Assembly: GCF_963678635.1 (NCBI RefSeq)
Contig: NC_087064.1
Location: 43,461,159-43,525,158 of the forward strand
Length of the DNA: 64,000 nucleotides
DNA from: Symsagittifera roscoffensis
Taxonomy: Eukaryota; Xenacoelomorpha; Acoela; Convolutidae
Direction of reading: 5' to 3'
Below the pieces are notes generated by a model, which saw nothing but the letters and a program-made list of their open reading frames with translations, was not told the origin of the DNA and made no database searches. The number at the start of each line of letters is the position of its first letter. The first letter of the stretch is position 1. Positions 11,171-21,835 of this stretch are shown one piece after another. The translations under genes and the position numbers were made by a program.

Positions 11171-11306
11171 CCACACCCCCACTGAACACTAAACAACCCG
11201 ACCGGGACAGGTAACTATGTAGTACACGTAAACGTTTATCCCCTCCCCCACACCTTTACCCGCAAACAAATAATAAGACTTGAGTATAGTTACATTGAGC
11301 TCTTGT

Positions 11307-11386
11307 AATTGTAAGCGTTATCATGAAATTGTAAGTGTGATCCCCAAATTGTAAGTGGACTCCTCAAATTGTAAGTGGTATCCGCA
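11307..11386 (+). repeat. Four copies of a 20-bp tandem repeat
   Basis: AATTGTAAG recurs at 11307, 11327, 11347 and 11367, giving a 20-bp unit of the form AAATTGTAAGTGNNATCCNC. It is a short minisatellite. Confidence 0.85.
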
Positions 11387-11908
11387 TTTTGTTTGCGAAT
11401 TCCTCTTATATTTTGCGGAATATACTTACAGTTGCGGAACCCAGAACACCTAGCTATGTTTGTTTGTTGCCGAATCCGCAACAAAACAAATGTGCCGACG
11501 AAATTAATGTTACATGTATGTGTACGCTGAATCCACTGGAAACCACTTACATTTTAGTACATGTTTAAAGACTTGTCTCTGGAATCCAGGAGCATATAGA
11601 CACAATATTTTGCGCCTATTCAGTGCACAGTTTGGCGTCCTAATGTTACTAAAATTTTTAAATTTCAGTTTCAAGATATTATTTCATTATCTTGCAACAT
11701 TAAAATCTTCCTAGCCTTGAATTGATCTTTAGAAATTGAATTTTGCCTGGATAAAAAAACAGTTGATGACGTATTATTTGACCACTGGGTAATCCTTACT
11801 TTAGTAGTTACACTTCCCTGAAGCCACCAAAAAGCCTTTCTGCAAACAAAAACATCAACACTGAGGCCTTAGTTTAATAGGCTAGCTCAGTTAGCTGTTT
11901 TGTTTTCA

Positions 11909-12835
11909 CCCGGGTTGACCTCCATACACCGAAAATGCTTGTCATACAATTCCATACATCAAGTGTGTGGGAAAATGCTTGTCATACAATTTTCATACAA
12001 TTTCTAAAAATGGTTGAAAACTGGTATAAACTCGTTTCTGTGGCTGTTTGATTCTAATAAAACAGTCTGGTGATAAAAACTGAGGTTTTCGTTTTTTGAA
12101 AAAAATGCTTATCATACAATTCCCATATATGGAAAGAGTATGACTGGCATTTTTTTTGATGGCGACACAAAGTAATTTTGAAAAATTGGCCCAAAATTTT
12201 TTTGTTTTTTTTTCAACCGCAAATCGAATTTCGTACGCAAACAAACATTTTTCGAAAAAATTTTTTTGCATGCAAAATTGAATATTTTGTGTGCATAACG
12301 TAGTCCAGGATACAATAAAATTGGCTTTTATTTTCTTTTCACTTATATATTTTTTTCAAAAACGCGGAAAATTCCTATTTTTTCTGTAAGGGGTGTTAAT
12401 GTATGCCTTGATCAATGTCTCATAATTTGAAAATTCAAAAATTTAAAATAGTCATCATTAAAAAATTCTGCCAAAAAATAAATGTTTGTTACTTTTGTTA
12501 TATCAATTGTAAAAGACAGCCACATTCAGGTTGTTGTCTATGCATTGTTATTGCAAGATCGGCCAACCTTTGGTGTTTTGAGTAACCAAGGTCTTTGTCA
12601 CTTGTGTTAGGTTGCAACTACAACCAAAAGTTTTTCAGAAACTAAATTTAGAAAGAAAAAATCAAAAGTTTTGGTTTATGGAAAAACACACTATCATACA
12701 AATTTCATATATGGAAAACTGCTTATCATAGAGTTTTCATACAATTTTCTGTACGTATGGAATTGTATGAAATTGTATGACAAGAAGTTTCTCATAAATG
12801 GAAATTATATGATAAGAAGTTTTGGTCAACCCGGG
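11909..12835. mobile_element. Terminal-inverted-repeat element (CCCGGGTTGACC ends)
   Basis: The ends CCCGGGTTGACC (11909-11920) and GGTCAACCCGGG (12824-12835) are perfect 12-bp inverted repeats. Subterminal sequences also mirror each other (CTTGTCATACAATT on the left, AATTGTATGACAAG on the right). It is 927 bp long with no transposase frame, so it is a non-autonomous DNA element or MITE. It interrupts tandem unit 4. No clear target-site duplication was seen. Its right half is similar to positions 640-1115 of unit 1, whose matching end reads GGCCAAAACGGGG. Confidence 0.6.
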
Positions 12836-13201
12836 CAGCTTCAATAATCCTAATCGTAGATTGTTTTCGTCTTCCAATCAGTAAACGAGCTCTAGATTTG
12901 AAAAGAGACCAGCTTCCAACCCAACGGGTTTGGTTGAGAAAAAAAATAGGTTTTTTTGTTCCGGCATGAAAGTTGCCGCTAAACATGGATAGCTAAGTTC
13001 ATTCCTATACATTTGAATTTTTTTTGATAATTTACCAGACTGGTTTGTTTCGCATTAAATAAATTCTGCACGTTACATCCTCTGTTTTATAACTTGATCG
13101 CGTGGTCTCATTCGCTTCGTGAACAGATCAAAGAAGTTGACATGTAGGTGTCGTAAAATGTTTAGCATCAATAGATTGATCAAAGAAGCTAATGGAAACA
13201 G

Positions 13202-14270
13202 GTGGGTGATTTTCCAGACTGCAAATCACTACAATTAGTTTATGGCTGCTCGACCACAAGTAAAAAAAATGAGCGCCAATCGATGCGTAGAATTTTCAAA
13301 TTCATCCAGATTAATTCAGTTGTATTTGTTAGCTTATTTTGTGTCAAGATTAGAGAAAACGCAATAAATAGTTCCGCGCAACTTTTAAGGGTTTGTTTTT
13401 GGGTCATTGCTAAAGTTTTTGATTTGAAATGGAACTTGGAAAAACTATCCTGGAACTTAGAAAAATTGATAGCAGGTGCATTTTTTTTCAAATCGGAAAC
13501 CAGGAAGTCAATAATTTCAATAGGGCCAGGGGCGGATCTAAAATTTTGCCGACCTTTTTTTAGGTCTGCCAAATGGACTTTCTCAGCTCTTCTAAATCAC
13601 TAAAAAAACTAATTTGGCAAAATTTTTTGCACAGCAGCCAATTAAAAAAAAACAGGCCAAAAAAGGCGTTTTTAGACGTTTTTTGGAAAAATTTGACTTT
13701 AGAAACACTTTAGGGTCAGTTTGCTAAGAATGAATATATCGAATTAGTAAAAAAAAAAAGGCGCTCTTTTGGGTCGGCATGGTGTCAAATTCGTGAGGGA
13801 GAAAGGAGGTCAGCCCCAACAATCCCCCTCCCCCATCACCTCGGCAACAACAAAATAGTTTGAGAAGAATTTTTTGGATCAACAAAATCGGCAGGAAGAA
13901 GACAATGCCGAGTAAAAACTTTTTGAGTTAAATTTTTCGAAAAACGGAAAAAGTTAGTTGGTTGGTTTTCTTTGACATGGAGGAAAAGTTCAACTTCAAA
14001 CTTTTCGACATTTTTTTCACGACGAAATGAAACTTTGCTTTATTTTAGAAGAAAAATCGAAGATAATGCAAATTAGTAATGGATAAACCATTGCATTAAA
14101 CAATGTAGAGCACATTGTTTAATAAGAATAATTTGGTTGTGCCATCAAAAATTTTTATAACTTTTTGATTTTAAAAACTTGTTTTCAGTGGCTGAAGAAC
14201 CAGATCAAATCCACCTGATCCTGGATTCAAAATCAATTTAAATTTTTCAATTAGTCATTCTAATTATTAA
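13202..14270. repeat. Diverged duplicated segment, copy A
   Basis: Shares successive blocks with 15150-15850: CAGACTGCAAATCA, TTTATGGC, ATAAATAGTTCCGCGCA, GTGCCATCAAAA and TTCAGTGG. Copy A holds a hAT-type MITE fragment (from 13527) that copy B lacks. No reading frame is convincing. Confidence 0.55.
13527..13780 (+). mobile_element. 5'-end fragment of a hAT-type MITE
   Basis: CAGGGGCGGATCTAAAATTTTG at 13527 matches the left ends at 19012 and 21384 and continues with the family's GCCGACC..TTTTTTAGGTC motif. The right-hand end (GATCCGCCCCTG) is not present before the sequence changes at about 13780. Confidence 0.55.
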
Positions 14271-15149
14271 ATTTATTCGAAACAAGATAAAACAGAGCAT
14301 CAAAACTCTTTAAAAAAGTATCAAATGTTGGCTCATGAAACAATAAGGAAAATGATGTTTCAAGTTTTGTCAGATGCTTTTTTTCAAAAGAAATTTTCAA
14401 AAAGCACTGGAGCTTAATTTTGGAGCTAAAAATTTTAAACCAAATCACTGGACAACGTTTTAAGCAATCTTGGCGTTGAGACAGTTAAAGGGCGTTGAAA
14501 AGTTTCTCAAATTTTTCAAGTTTCGTTTATCACTCAAAAGAGCAATGCAAACTTTCCTTCTTTATTATTTTTAGTCTCTTACATTTGAAACATTTTTTTT
14601 CAACATCTATCTGCCATGAAGTTTTCGAAACAGAAAAAAGAAACGCCGATAAAAAACGTCTGAACTAGTTTAGTTTGTTAGTTCGTTTTACAATGCCTAA
14701 TTATTGTGATGAAACGATAAAACAGAAGCAATTCCATCAGTTAAATATCTCGGAATAACATCTATTGCAAAACAAGGTCAGAACTGAAGTGCTCAGAGTT
14801 GCATCCACTAGAAGAGAATCAGGTAGATTAGGGCACATTGGACAAAGTTAAGCCGAAGGACGAAATTCTCACACATATTAAAGATGAAGAAATAGAGAGA
14901 TGAAAACAATTTGAAGACATATTCGCAATTGAAACTTTTTAAAAAAATTTATCGGCAAGACAACTATCGTATCATGGGTTTGCTGGAAAAAGTTGCCACA
15001 GACAAAGTGGTAAACTTGTTGATGAAAATTATTGACACGCCGATTGAAAAAGCGGCTGGTTTTTATCAAAATAGAGGCGCCAATTTGCAAAAACCCGGCA
15101 AATACTTTGCCCATTGTCTTCTGTCTTACGTAAAAAAAACTCAAATCCG
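14271..15149. other. Unassigned AT-rich sequence between duplicated segments
   Basis: No supported gene. The 107-codon plus-strand frame at 14911-15234 has no recognised domain; nearby words such as VKYLGIT (about 14735) hint at decayed LINE sequence but are too short to call. Confidence 0.4.
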
Positions 15150-15850
15150 GCGCCTTTTTGTAATGCTAATCAGACTGCAAATCATTACAAAACAATCAGT
15201 TTATGGCAGCTCGAAAACAAGTAGGAAAAATTAAGGCTAAATGATGATTAGAGTTTTCAAATTTTTTGGTCCAATTTTTTTTTATTGTCCAGAGCTCATT
15301 TTTCTCAAGGTTACAGAAAATCTGATAAATAGTTCCGCGCAGTTATTTAGGTTGATTTTAGTAATTCGTTGAGTTATTGGTTTGATACACATATAACTAA
15401 AGAAAAATGACAGCAGGAAAAGGAATTTTGGGAGCGGAAAACAAGAACTCAATGTTTTCAACTAGATGCTAAAAAATGAAGAAAAAATAATTATTTCAAT
15501 CACCAAAAGAGCTTTATTTTGATCACCAAAAGAGAACCAACCCAACTTTTGCTTTTATTGGAATAGAGTTTTCAAAAAGTAAAACAATTGACACAAATAG
15601 TCAATTCAATTTTAAGTAGAATTTCATTGACACAGGAATTTTGTACCTGCTGATCTTTTTCGACATGCATCAAATGATGTAGTAGACTTTTTGAAAAAGA
15701 ATCATTCGGCTGTGCCATCAAAACTCGTCCATCATTATAATCTTAAAAACACACATTCAGTGGTTTAGGAACCAAATTCACCTCAATCTGGAAACAAATT
15801 CAATTGCATTTACTCAGTCAGTTATCCTAATGATTTTTTATGGCTAGACA
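15150..15850. repeat. Diverged duplicated segment, copy B
   Basis: Second copy of the segment at 13202-14270, shorter because it lacks the MITE insertion and has indels. Order and orientation match copy A. Confidence 0.55.
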
Positions 15851-17684
15851 GAGGATGTCAATTTTATAGAATTAATGGACTAGACGAGCGAGGAATTGCG
15901 CTAGGTTATTCATCAAAAGATATGAAAAGCTGCTTTGAAGGCAGATAAAGGATGCGCCTGAATAAAAACGCACCAAAAAAGTAAAATAAAGTCAAGGACT
16001 CAAGGAATTTAAACTGGTTTGGGAAATTTGGTTTTCAGAGAGAAGAATTTGGTTTTAGGAAAGAACATAATAATGTCGTTGCACTGCTAGTGCTGAATAA
16101 AAAAGTAAGATTCGAGAAAAGTAATCGACATTGTTACTTTTTTACCGGTCTGTAGAAAGCTTTTGGTGCTCTAAATAATCACATTCTCTTGAACAAAAAT
16201 TCAAACTTGTTGATAAAGACGGGTTGCAATTTAATAGTTTTGAAGCTGTTTGAATAGCGGGGGAAAATACTTAAAAAGAAAAAAGTAATTCGAGCTGGTG
16301 TGACTCAAAGATATGTAACTCTTATTAAAGCCCCTTATTAGTCCTTGTGCGTGTAAGTAAAAGGCCAGGTAGCGTCAAACATTCGGAAGTTTACCTTTTT
16401 GTTAATGATGCAAATCTTTCTCGTGAAAGCTAAGATCTTTTTAAATTCAACAAAATCAATAGCAAGGTAAATGGTAGACTATACGACAAAAACTCACATC
16501 GAGCACATATAAAACTGCTTTTAAAAGTTTTAAAACTACATCCAGAACTTCTAGTATAAAAATTTCTCTTGACAAAAAACACATTAGTCATCCACCATGA
16601 TCTATTTACATGGCTGTTTATTTGGATTCTCGGCTGTCTTTCATGAATCATATGATTTTAATAGTTAAAAGAAAAAATGTTTCCTTGATTATTGTTTCGC
16701 TAGTTTTCTCTTAACACTATTTTACTAACGCTCAATCTTTCATTGAATTTCGTTTGCTTGCTTATGGTTGCACTGCAACACCAATTTATTCCAAATTTTT
16801 GAGTAGAAAAAATAATCCGAGTTGTTTACTGCCTACGATAACTCAAAATCTTTATACATTTTTTCTCAACAAACAAAAATGCTTAAGATTTTTTAAATGA
16901 TTTTGTTTAGTTCTGCTTAAGATCCTTAAAATATATAATTTATACTAATTTCTCAAACAATTTTGTTTTTCTTTGAAAAAACAAAAAACTGAGGAAATGT
17001 TCAGCATGGGTCAATTTCAGTTATTTTTTAGAAGTAATCTTAAAGCAGATTAACTACCAGTAGAGGATACATGTTGATGAATCGATTGAACGAAAATCGT
17101 AATTAGCCGAAAATTTATAAAAATGAGTAGGGATGCTTTGCGCATCAAATAGGAGATACATTTCTTTTTTGATAATTTTGCCATATTGCGTTTACTTGTT
17201 TTTTTTTTGAGTTTACCATTACTTTTTATTAAATTGATCAAAAATGATTGCTTTTTTTGTATGTATGTTTGTTCTTTTACAGGTATTTTTTAATTAAGAA
17301 AATTTCTACTTATTAAAAAGAAGGAGGTTTTTTAATTGCTACCAAACAAAAAATCAGAGTGCGGTTTTCATCCACATCCTGAGATCCTGAAATGTTCTGG
17401 TTTCCGAGATGCTACGTTTTTCAAAAAACAATCCGTTTTTCAAAATATCAACTTGTTGCGTTCTATCAAAATATCAACTTGTTGCGTTCTATCAAAATCA
17501 AAATATCAAGCAACCGGCTATTGTTGTTCTGTTTTGATACTTTGTTTTGAGACTCTCAAGATCCTTATAAATATTAATGAAAGCAAAAATTTTGTCTGAC
17601 GTCGGACACTAGTCAGATTTTACAGTAGCGAAATTAACTGTTAGTTATGGAGTACGATTGGCAAGTTATAGCTGTTTTACAATC
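15851..17684. other. No gene seen
   Basis: AT-rich sequence with short unsupported frames. The only structure noted is a 27-bp tandem duplication (ATCAACTTGTTGCGTTCTATC twice) near 17445-17500. Confidence 0.5.
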
Positions 17685-17740
17685 TATCTTGCGTCCGTTC
17701 AATTTTAAATAGGTGCAATTAGCGTAGATTAATTATTTTT
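17685..17740 (+). repeat. Remnant start of tandem unit 5
   Basis: TATCTTGCGTCCGTTCAATTTTAAATAGG followed by an eroded A-box (TAGCGTAGATT), preceded by the usual unit-end context. Similarity fades after about 55 bp. Confidence 0.5.
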
Positions 17741-19011
17741 TCAGTTTTAGATGAAGACGTCAATATGGTTCAGATGATTTGAATTTTACTTCAATAAAAT
17801 TCATTAAATAAAGGTCTAAATAGTTCTGAGATTTAAGAAAAACCTTTCCAAGCACAAAATTACAAAATACTTTTTTCATCCATGTTCAAGGGCATTTGGT
17901 AGATTTTGGGATAACTTGCGAGCCGTTCATTTTGTCCTCTCAATGCAAAAGCGGCAAATTTAATCTTTTCAATATGAATAGGGGCAGGCAATTTGGTTTC
18001 AGAAATTCGTTACCGGGCGGTAAGTATAGCAGTTTGGGGGGATCCAATGAACAGAAGAAAAAAAACTTTTCAATTTGATTCCAAATTGTTTATCATCTTT
18101 CAATCAAGGATTTTTTCATGGGTACAATAAACGTTAATTGGATCTTTTAATTGGAGTCTTGTTAGTGTCTTTCATTGAACTTTCAATAAAAAACAAAGTA
18201 ATTGAAGAAACAATTGACCTCTGACTTGAAGTATTCACATATGTTCTCACAGTTGCGACAAGGTTAGAAACTATTCAATTTTTTCCCTGGATTCAGATAT
18301 GTTTTGACAGTGCTCAGCTCAGAAAGACTTTCATGACTCTTAGTCGACCCAAAAAAAAGTATTAGACTATTTTTGACCCAAAAATTTGACCTCATATTGT
18401 TTGAAAACTACAATAACTGATTGAGCTCAACAAACTGAGTGTGAGCTAATAGTTTCCTTCAGGTGCTATTTTCTGTTGATTTTAACATGAAAAACTTATT
18501 GGTTGAATGTGAAATCTGAACTATTCTCATTCAATTGGATTCTATTCTCCTACTCAAAATCTTTTTTATCTTGGTTTGTTCTCGACACACTTTGTACATC
18601 TTCCCATCTCTGTAAATAATATCAAGCACCTACTAAAGTAAGCAGCAATGCGTAATCATTAGACTCAGAAGATTTTTATTGCAAAACAAGTCAACCGATA
18701 AATTGTTTTTTTTTGGCCCGGGTAACTTGGAATATTTTAGCATTGAGTTAAATTACCAGCGATACTATCAAGGCTTGTTGATTTCACCTGATTCTTTTCA
18801 AGTTTCGTCAGCAGAGCATGAACACAGATAAGGCAAGAAACGACCAATGGCACTAGCCTAACTTTGTTTTCAATTTTTTCAAGGGGATTTTTTGAAAAGC
18901 TTTGTAGTTCCGTTTGATGAGTTCAATAAATATATTCGGAAATCAATTCTTTTAAAAAAATTCGATCTCAGCATAATTTTTTTCTCCAAACAATAAAAGT
19001 ACTCCAATTTT
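17741..19011. other. No gene seen
   Basis: AT-rich non-coding sequence. No supported frame, RNA gene or repeat was found. Confidence 0.5.
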
Positions 19012-19529
19012 CAGGGGCTGATCTAAGATTTTCTCGAGGAGGGGCGCGATTTTCAAAAAGTTGTCAAAAATTTTGTCAACTTTTTTTAGGTCGACCAAAT
19101 TGAGTTCGGAGCACTCCCAGAAGACTCTAAAGACCCTATTTCGACCAAAACGTTCAGGGTTCGACCCCCTGCCGACCCAAATGGTCCCCCTTTGTACTAT
19201 TTTGAGATATCCATTTTTGGCCGACTGACCTTAAAAATTTTCTAAAAGCGCCTTTGGCGCCAATAAACACTAATTTTGAGGGGGGGGGGGGGGGGGGGAG
19301 CGCGCGCCGAAAAAACGCAATTTTTTGGTCGAAATTTTTCAAAGTCTATAAAAACGCCTTTTTTGGCCTGTTTTTTGAAGAAGTTGCCTGTGGCGCAGAA
19401 AATTTGGCCAATTTAGAGTCTTTATAGTGATTGGCGAGAGCTCAGAAAATCAGTTTGAACGAATTAAAAAAAGTAGAAAAAATTCTGAAAACTAGCACCC
19501 CCCTCGAGAAATTCCTAGATCCGCGCCTG
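19012..19529 (+). mobile_element. hAT-type MITE, older copy
   Basis: Starts CAGGGGCTGATCTAAG and ends CTAGATCCGCGCCTG, imperfect inverted repeats of the CAGGGGCGGATC type common in non-autonomous hAT elements. The 518-bp interior includes a run of about 21 G (near 19279) and shares long motifs with 21384-21827 (GACCCCCTGCCGACCCAAA, AAAACGCAATTTTTT). No matching 8-bp target duplication remains. It has no coding capacity. Confidence 0.7.
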
Positions 19530-21375
19530 CGGAACACTATGGTTTGTGAGGGGGTTGAATCCCTGAGAAAAGAGCGTCCTACATTACTCGCTTTATCGGT
19601 CATGGTTATGTTTATTTTTCTTGCATTATCTATCCAAATTTTGTTTGTTTTAAGCGATGTGAGGTGACAAATGTAATCACCTGTCGGTACGGAAACAATA
19701 AATGCTTCATAAAAGTATAAGCTAAACACGTCATCAACATGTACTACTTATAAATGTGATTCTACTTTCAAGTTTATGAAATGTCTCCATTTTTGACGTT
19801 TGTCACGAGCAAACAAAACACCAAACCAAAGCTCAATTTGATCATCTTGTAACGGAAAATTTACTGTTAAATTTTTCAATTTCAAATAAATCATTCATTT
19901 GTCTGAGAACAAGACGAGCACTTTCAAGGAATTTCCCACTGCCACCCCCACCCCCCGTTTTACAATTTACCCCCAAGAACAGTTTTTAGCTCAAAACAAT
20001 TCAAAAATCTTTTATTTTGCGGTTGATTAAAAAACCGTTTGAAAAAATTTTCACGTGAGTGTTATTCCGGCTGCTTAAAAACCTCAGCTTCTAAGATCAA
20101 GGACAACAAATTTTGGTTATAAGTCTTAAATTAAACAGAACCCCGCTTCTTTTTCGCCAAAATACCTACTTTCTTTTCTTCTTAAGTTACAATGTTTGCT
20201 TGTATTGTCACAAAAATATGGTTGACTGTACGCGTTTTGTAAATCGAGACTTCTGAACTATACGTCCCCAGATTTTTGGTTTGACAATTGAAGAGCAATG
20301 TATGTTAGCGACTCGTTCGTGGATTTTGTGCATTTAATATTTGTTTCTAATTATCTGATCGCTTAACAGTTTTGAATCTAAGGCTACCTTTATGGAACTG
20401 TGTTTTTTCTCGTAGTTACTATCGGGTTTATGAAGCAATATTGGTCAAAATTGTCTGATAAGATTTTATGTTTCACCTTTACCATTCTTTTCGATTAAAT
20501 TTTTACACCTTCTCAAAAAAATAAGGGAAATTTTATACCCTCTAATGTACGATTTTTCTATCGGACGGATTTTTCTTGATTTTGTGAAAAAGTTTTAAAA
20601 AATTTTTGTGCCACCTTAAACTGTCTTTTGTATGTGCATTTGACTAACAAAATTTTGGTCTGAACTCTTTCCACGATTTACCCAATGATGCTAATTGTGT
20701 CTGTGTTAAAGCCAAAAAAGAGCACGAGTCTTCCTGTCTATTGCAAGTGTATTCAATTGCGGGTTCCTGAGTTTCTGTTCATTGTCATCGTCGCAAACTT
20801 CCTCCTCTGACTAGACGTTTATCACACCGAAAAAGTTTTTTTCTTCAACCGTCAGTAGTTCCGATGGTAAAAAAGCTCATCTTTCATTATCTATTTTTTC
20901 TTCTGCATTAGCCGGTTTTCTTGAATAAGACTTCACAAACTTCCCCAGTTTCCTTTGTCATTTTAAATACTGTACTTTACACATGTTTTTTTTGCCGTAT
21001 ATACTTTCACGTGATCTTCGCAAAAGCGTTACTCTACTTCATACAGGTTTTTGCTTTTTTGTTCAGGCTGCTTTATTTTTTATAAACTTAACAATTTCCT
21101 GCACTTTACCATTATAATTGATTTTGATTTATTGGTGAAGTTATAATGGTTAAAATATCTCCTTTTGTCAATAATTGCTTGATTTAGGGCGTCCGTTGGG
21201 TTAAGCGTTTCTGACACGAGTCCCCATCGGAGATCACAATTTTTCACAATAAAGTGAAGTCATCACGTATCCAATCTTTTCAGATGATTTTCCTCTATCC
21301 CATGATCTTGGCGACTCCGAAACTCTCCCAGAACTGTTCATAGGCTTCTCAATTGTTTTGTTTGCGGTTTACTTA
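19530..21375. other. No gene seen
   Basis: AT-rich sequence without a supported gene. Short frames on both strands show no domain, splice context or conservation. Confidence 0.5.
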
Positions 21376-21835
21376 TTTGTATTCAGGGGCGGATTTAGGG
21401 GAACGGGCGGGGGGGGGAGCGGACGCCTCTTCCCTTTACCCCCTCAGGAATTCGACCCCCTGCCGACCCAAAGGGTCCCCCCTTTGGTACTTTTTAAGAA
21501 ATCCATTTTTGGCCAACCGACCCTAAAATTTTTCTAAAGGCGCCTTCGGTGCCAATATATTCTATTTTTGAGGGGGGAGCGCGCGCCGAAAAAACGCAAT
21601 TTTTTGTCAAAATTTTCCAAAAAGTGCCTAAAAACGCCTTTTTTGGACTGTTTTTTCAAACTTTTCCCTGCGGCGCAGAAAATGTTGCTAAAAAAGGGAC
21701 TAAACCATGCTTAGGGAGAGCTCAAAAATCAATTCGATCGACCTAAAAAAAAGTTCGACAAAATTTTCAAAATTGTTTTTGAAAATCCGCCCCCCCCCCC
21801 CTCGAAAAAATCCTAGATCCGCCCCTGTTTGTATT
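21376..21835 (+). mobile_element. hAT-type MITE with perfect 8-bp target-site duplication
   Basis: A 444-bp element (21384-21827) beginning CAGGGGCGGATTTAGG and ending CTAGATCCGCCCCTG, flanked on both sides by TTTGTATT (21376-21383 and 21828-21835). An 8-bp duplication with CAGGGG-type inverted repeats is characteristic of hAT transposons. It encodes no transposase, so it must have been moved in trans. G-rich left and C-rich right subterminal runs could pair. Confidence 0.88.

Larger units (their letters stand above)
10426..13060 (+). repeat. Tandem unit 4, interrupted and rearranged
   Basis: Begins with the shared block and A-box-like motif (10455-10465). It is interrupted at about 10521 by foreign elements and resumes near 11735 with the unit body (AAAACAGTTGATG.., then ..CTGAAGCCACC). 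It is broken again by the TIR element at 11909-12835 and resumes at 12836-13060. The segment matching 640-1110 of unit 1 lies inside that TIR element, out of its normal order. Confidence 0.6.

Noticed and set aside
11014-11214. Proline-rich protein frame
   Set aside because: It is a translation of the C-rich tract with no start context or conservation.
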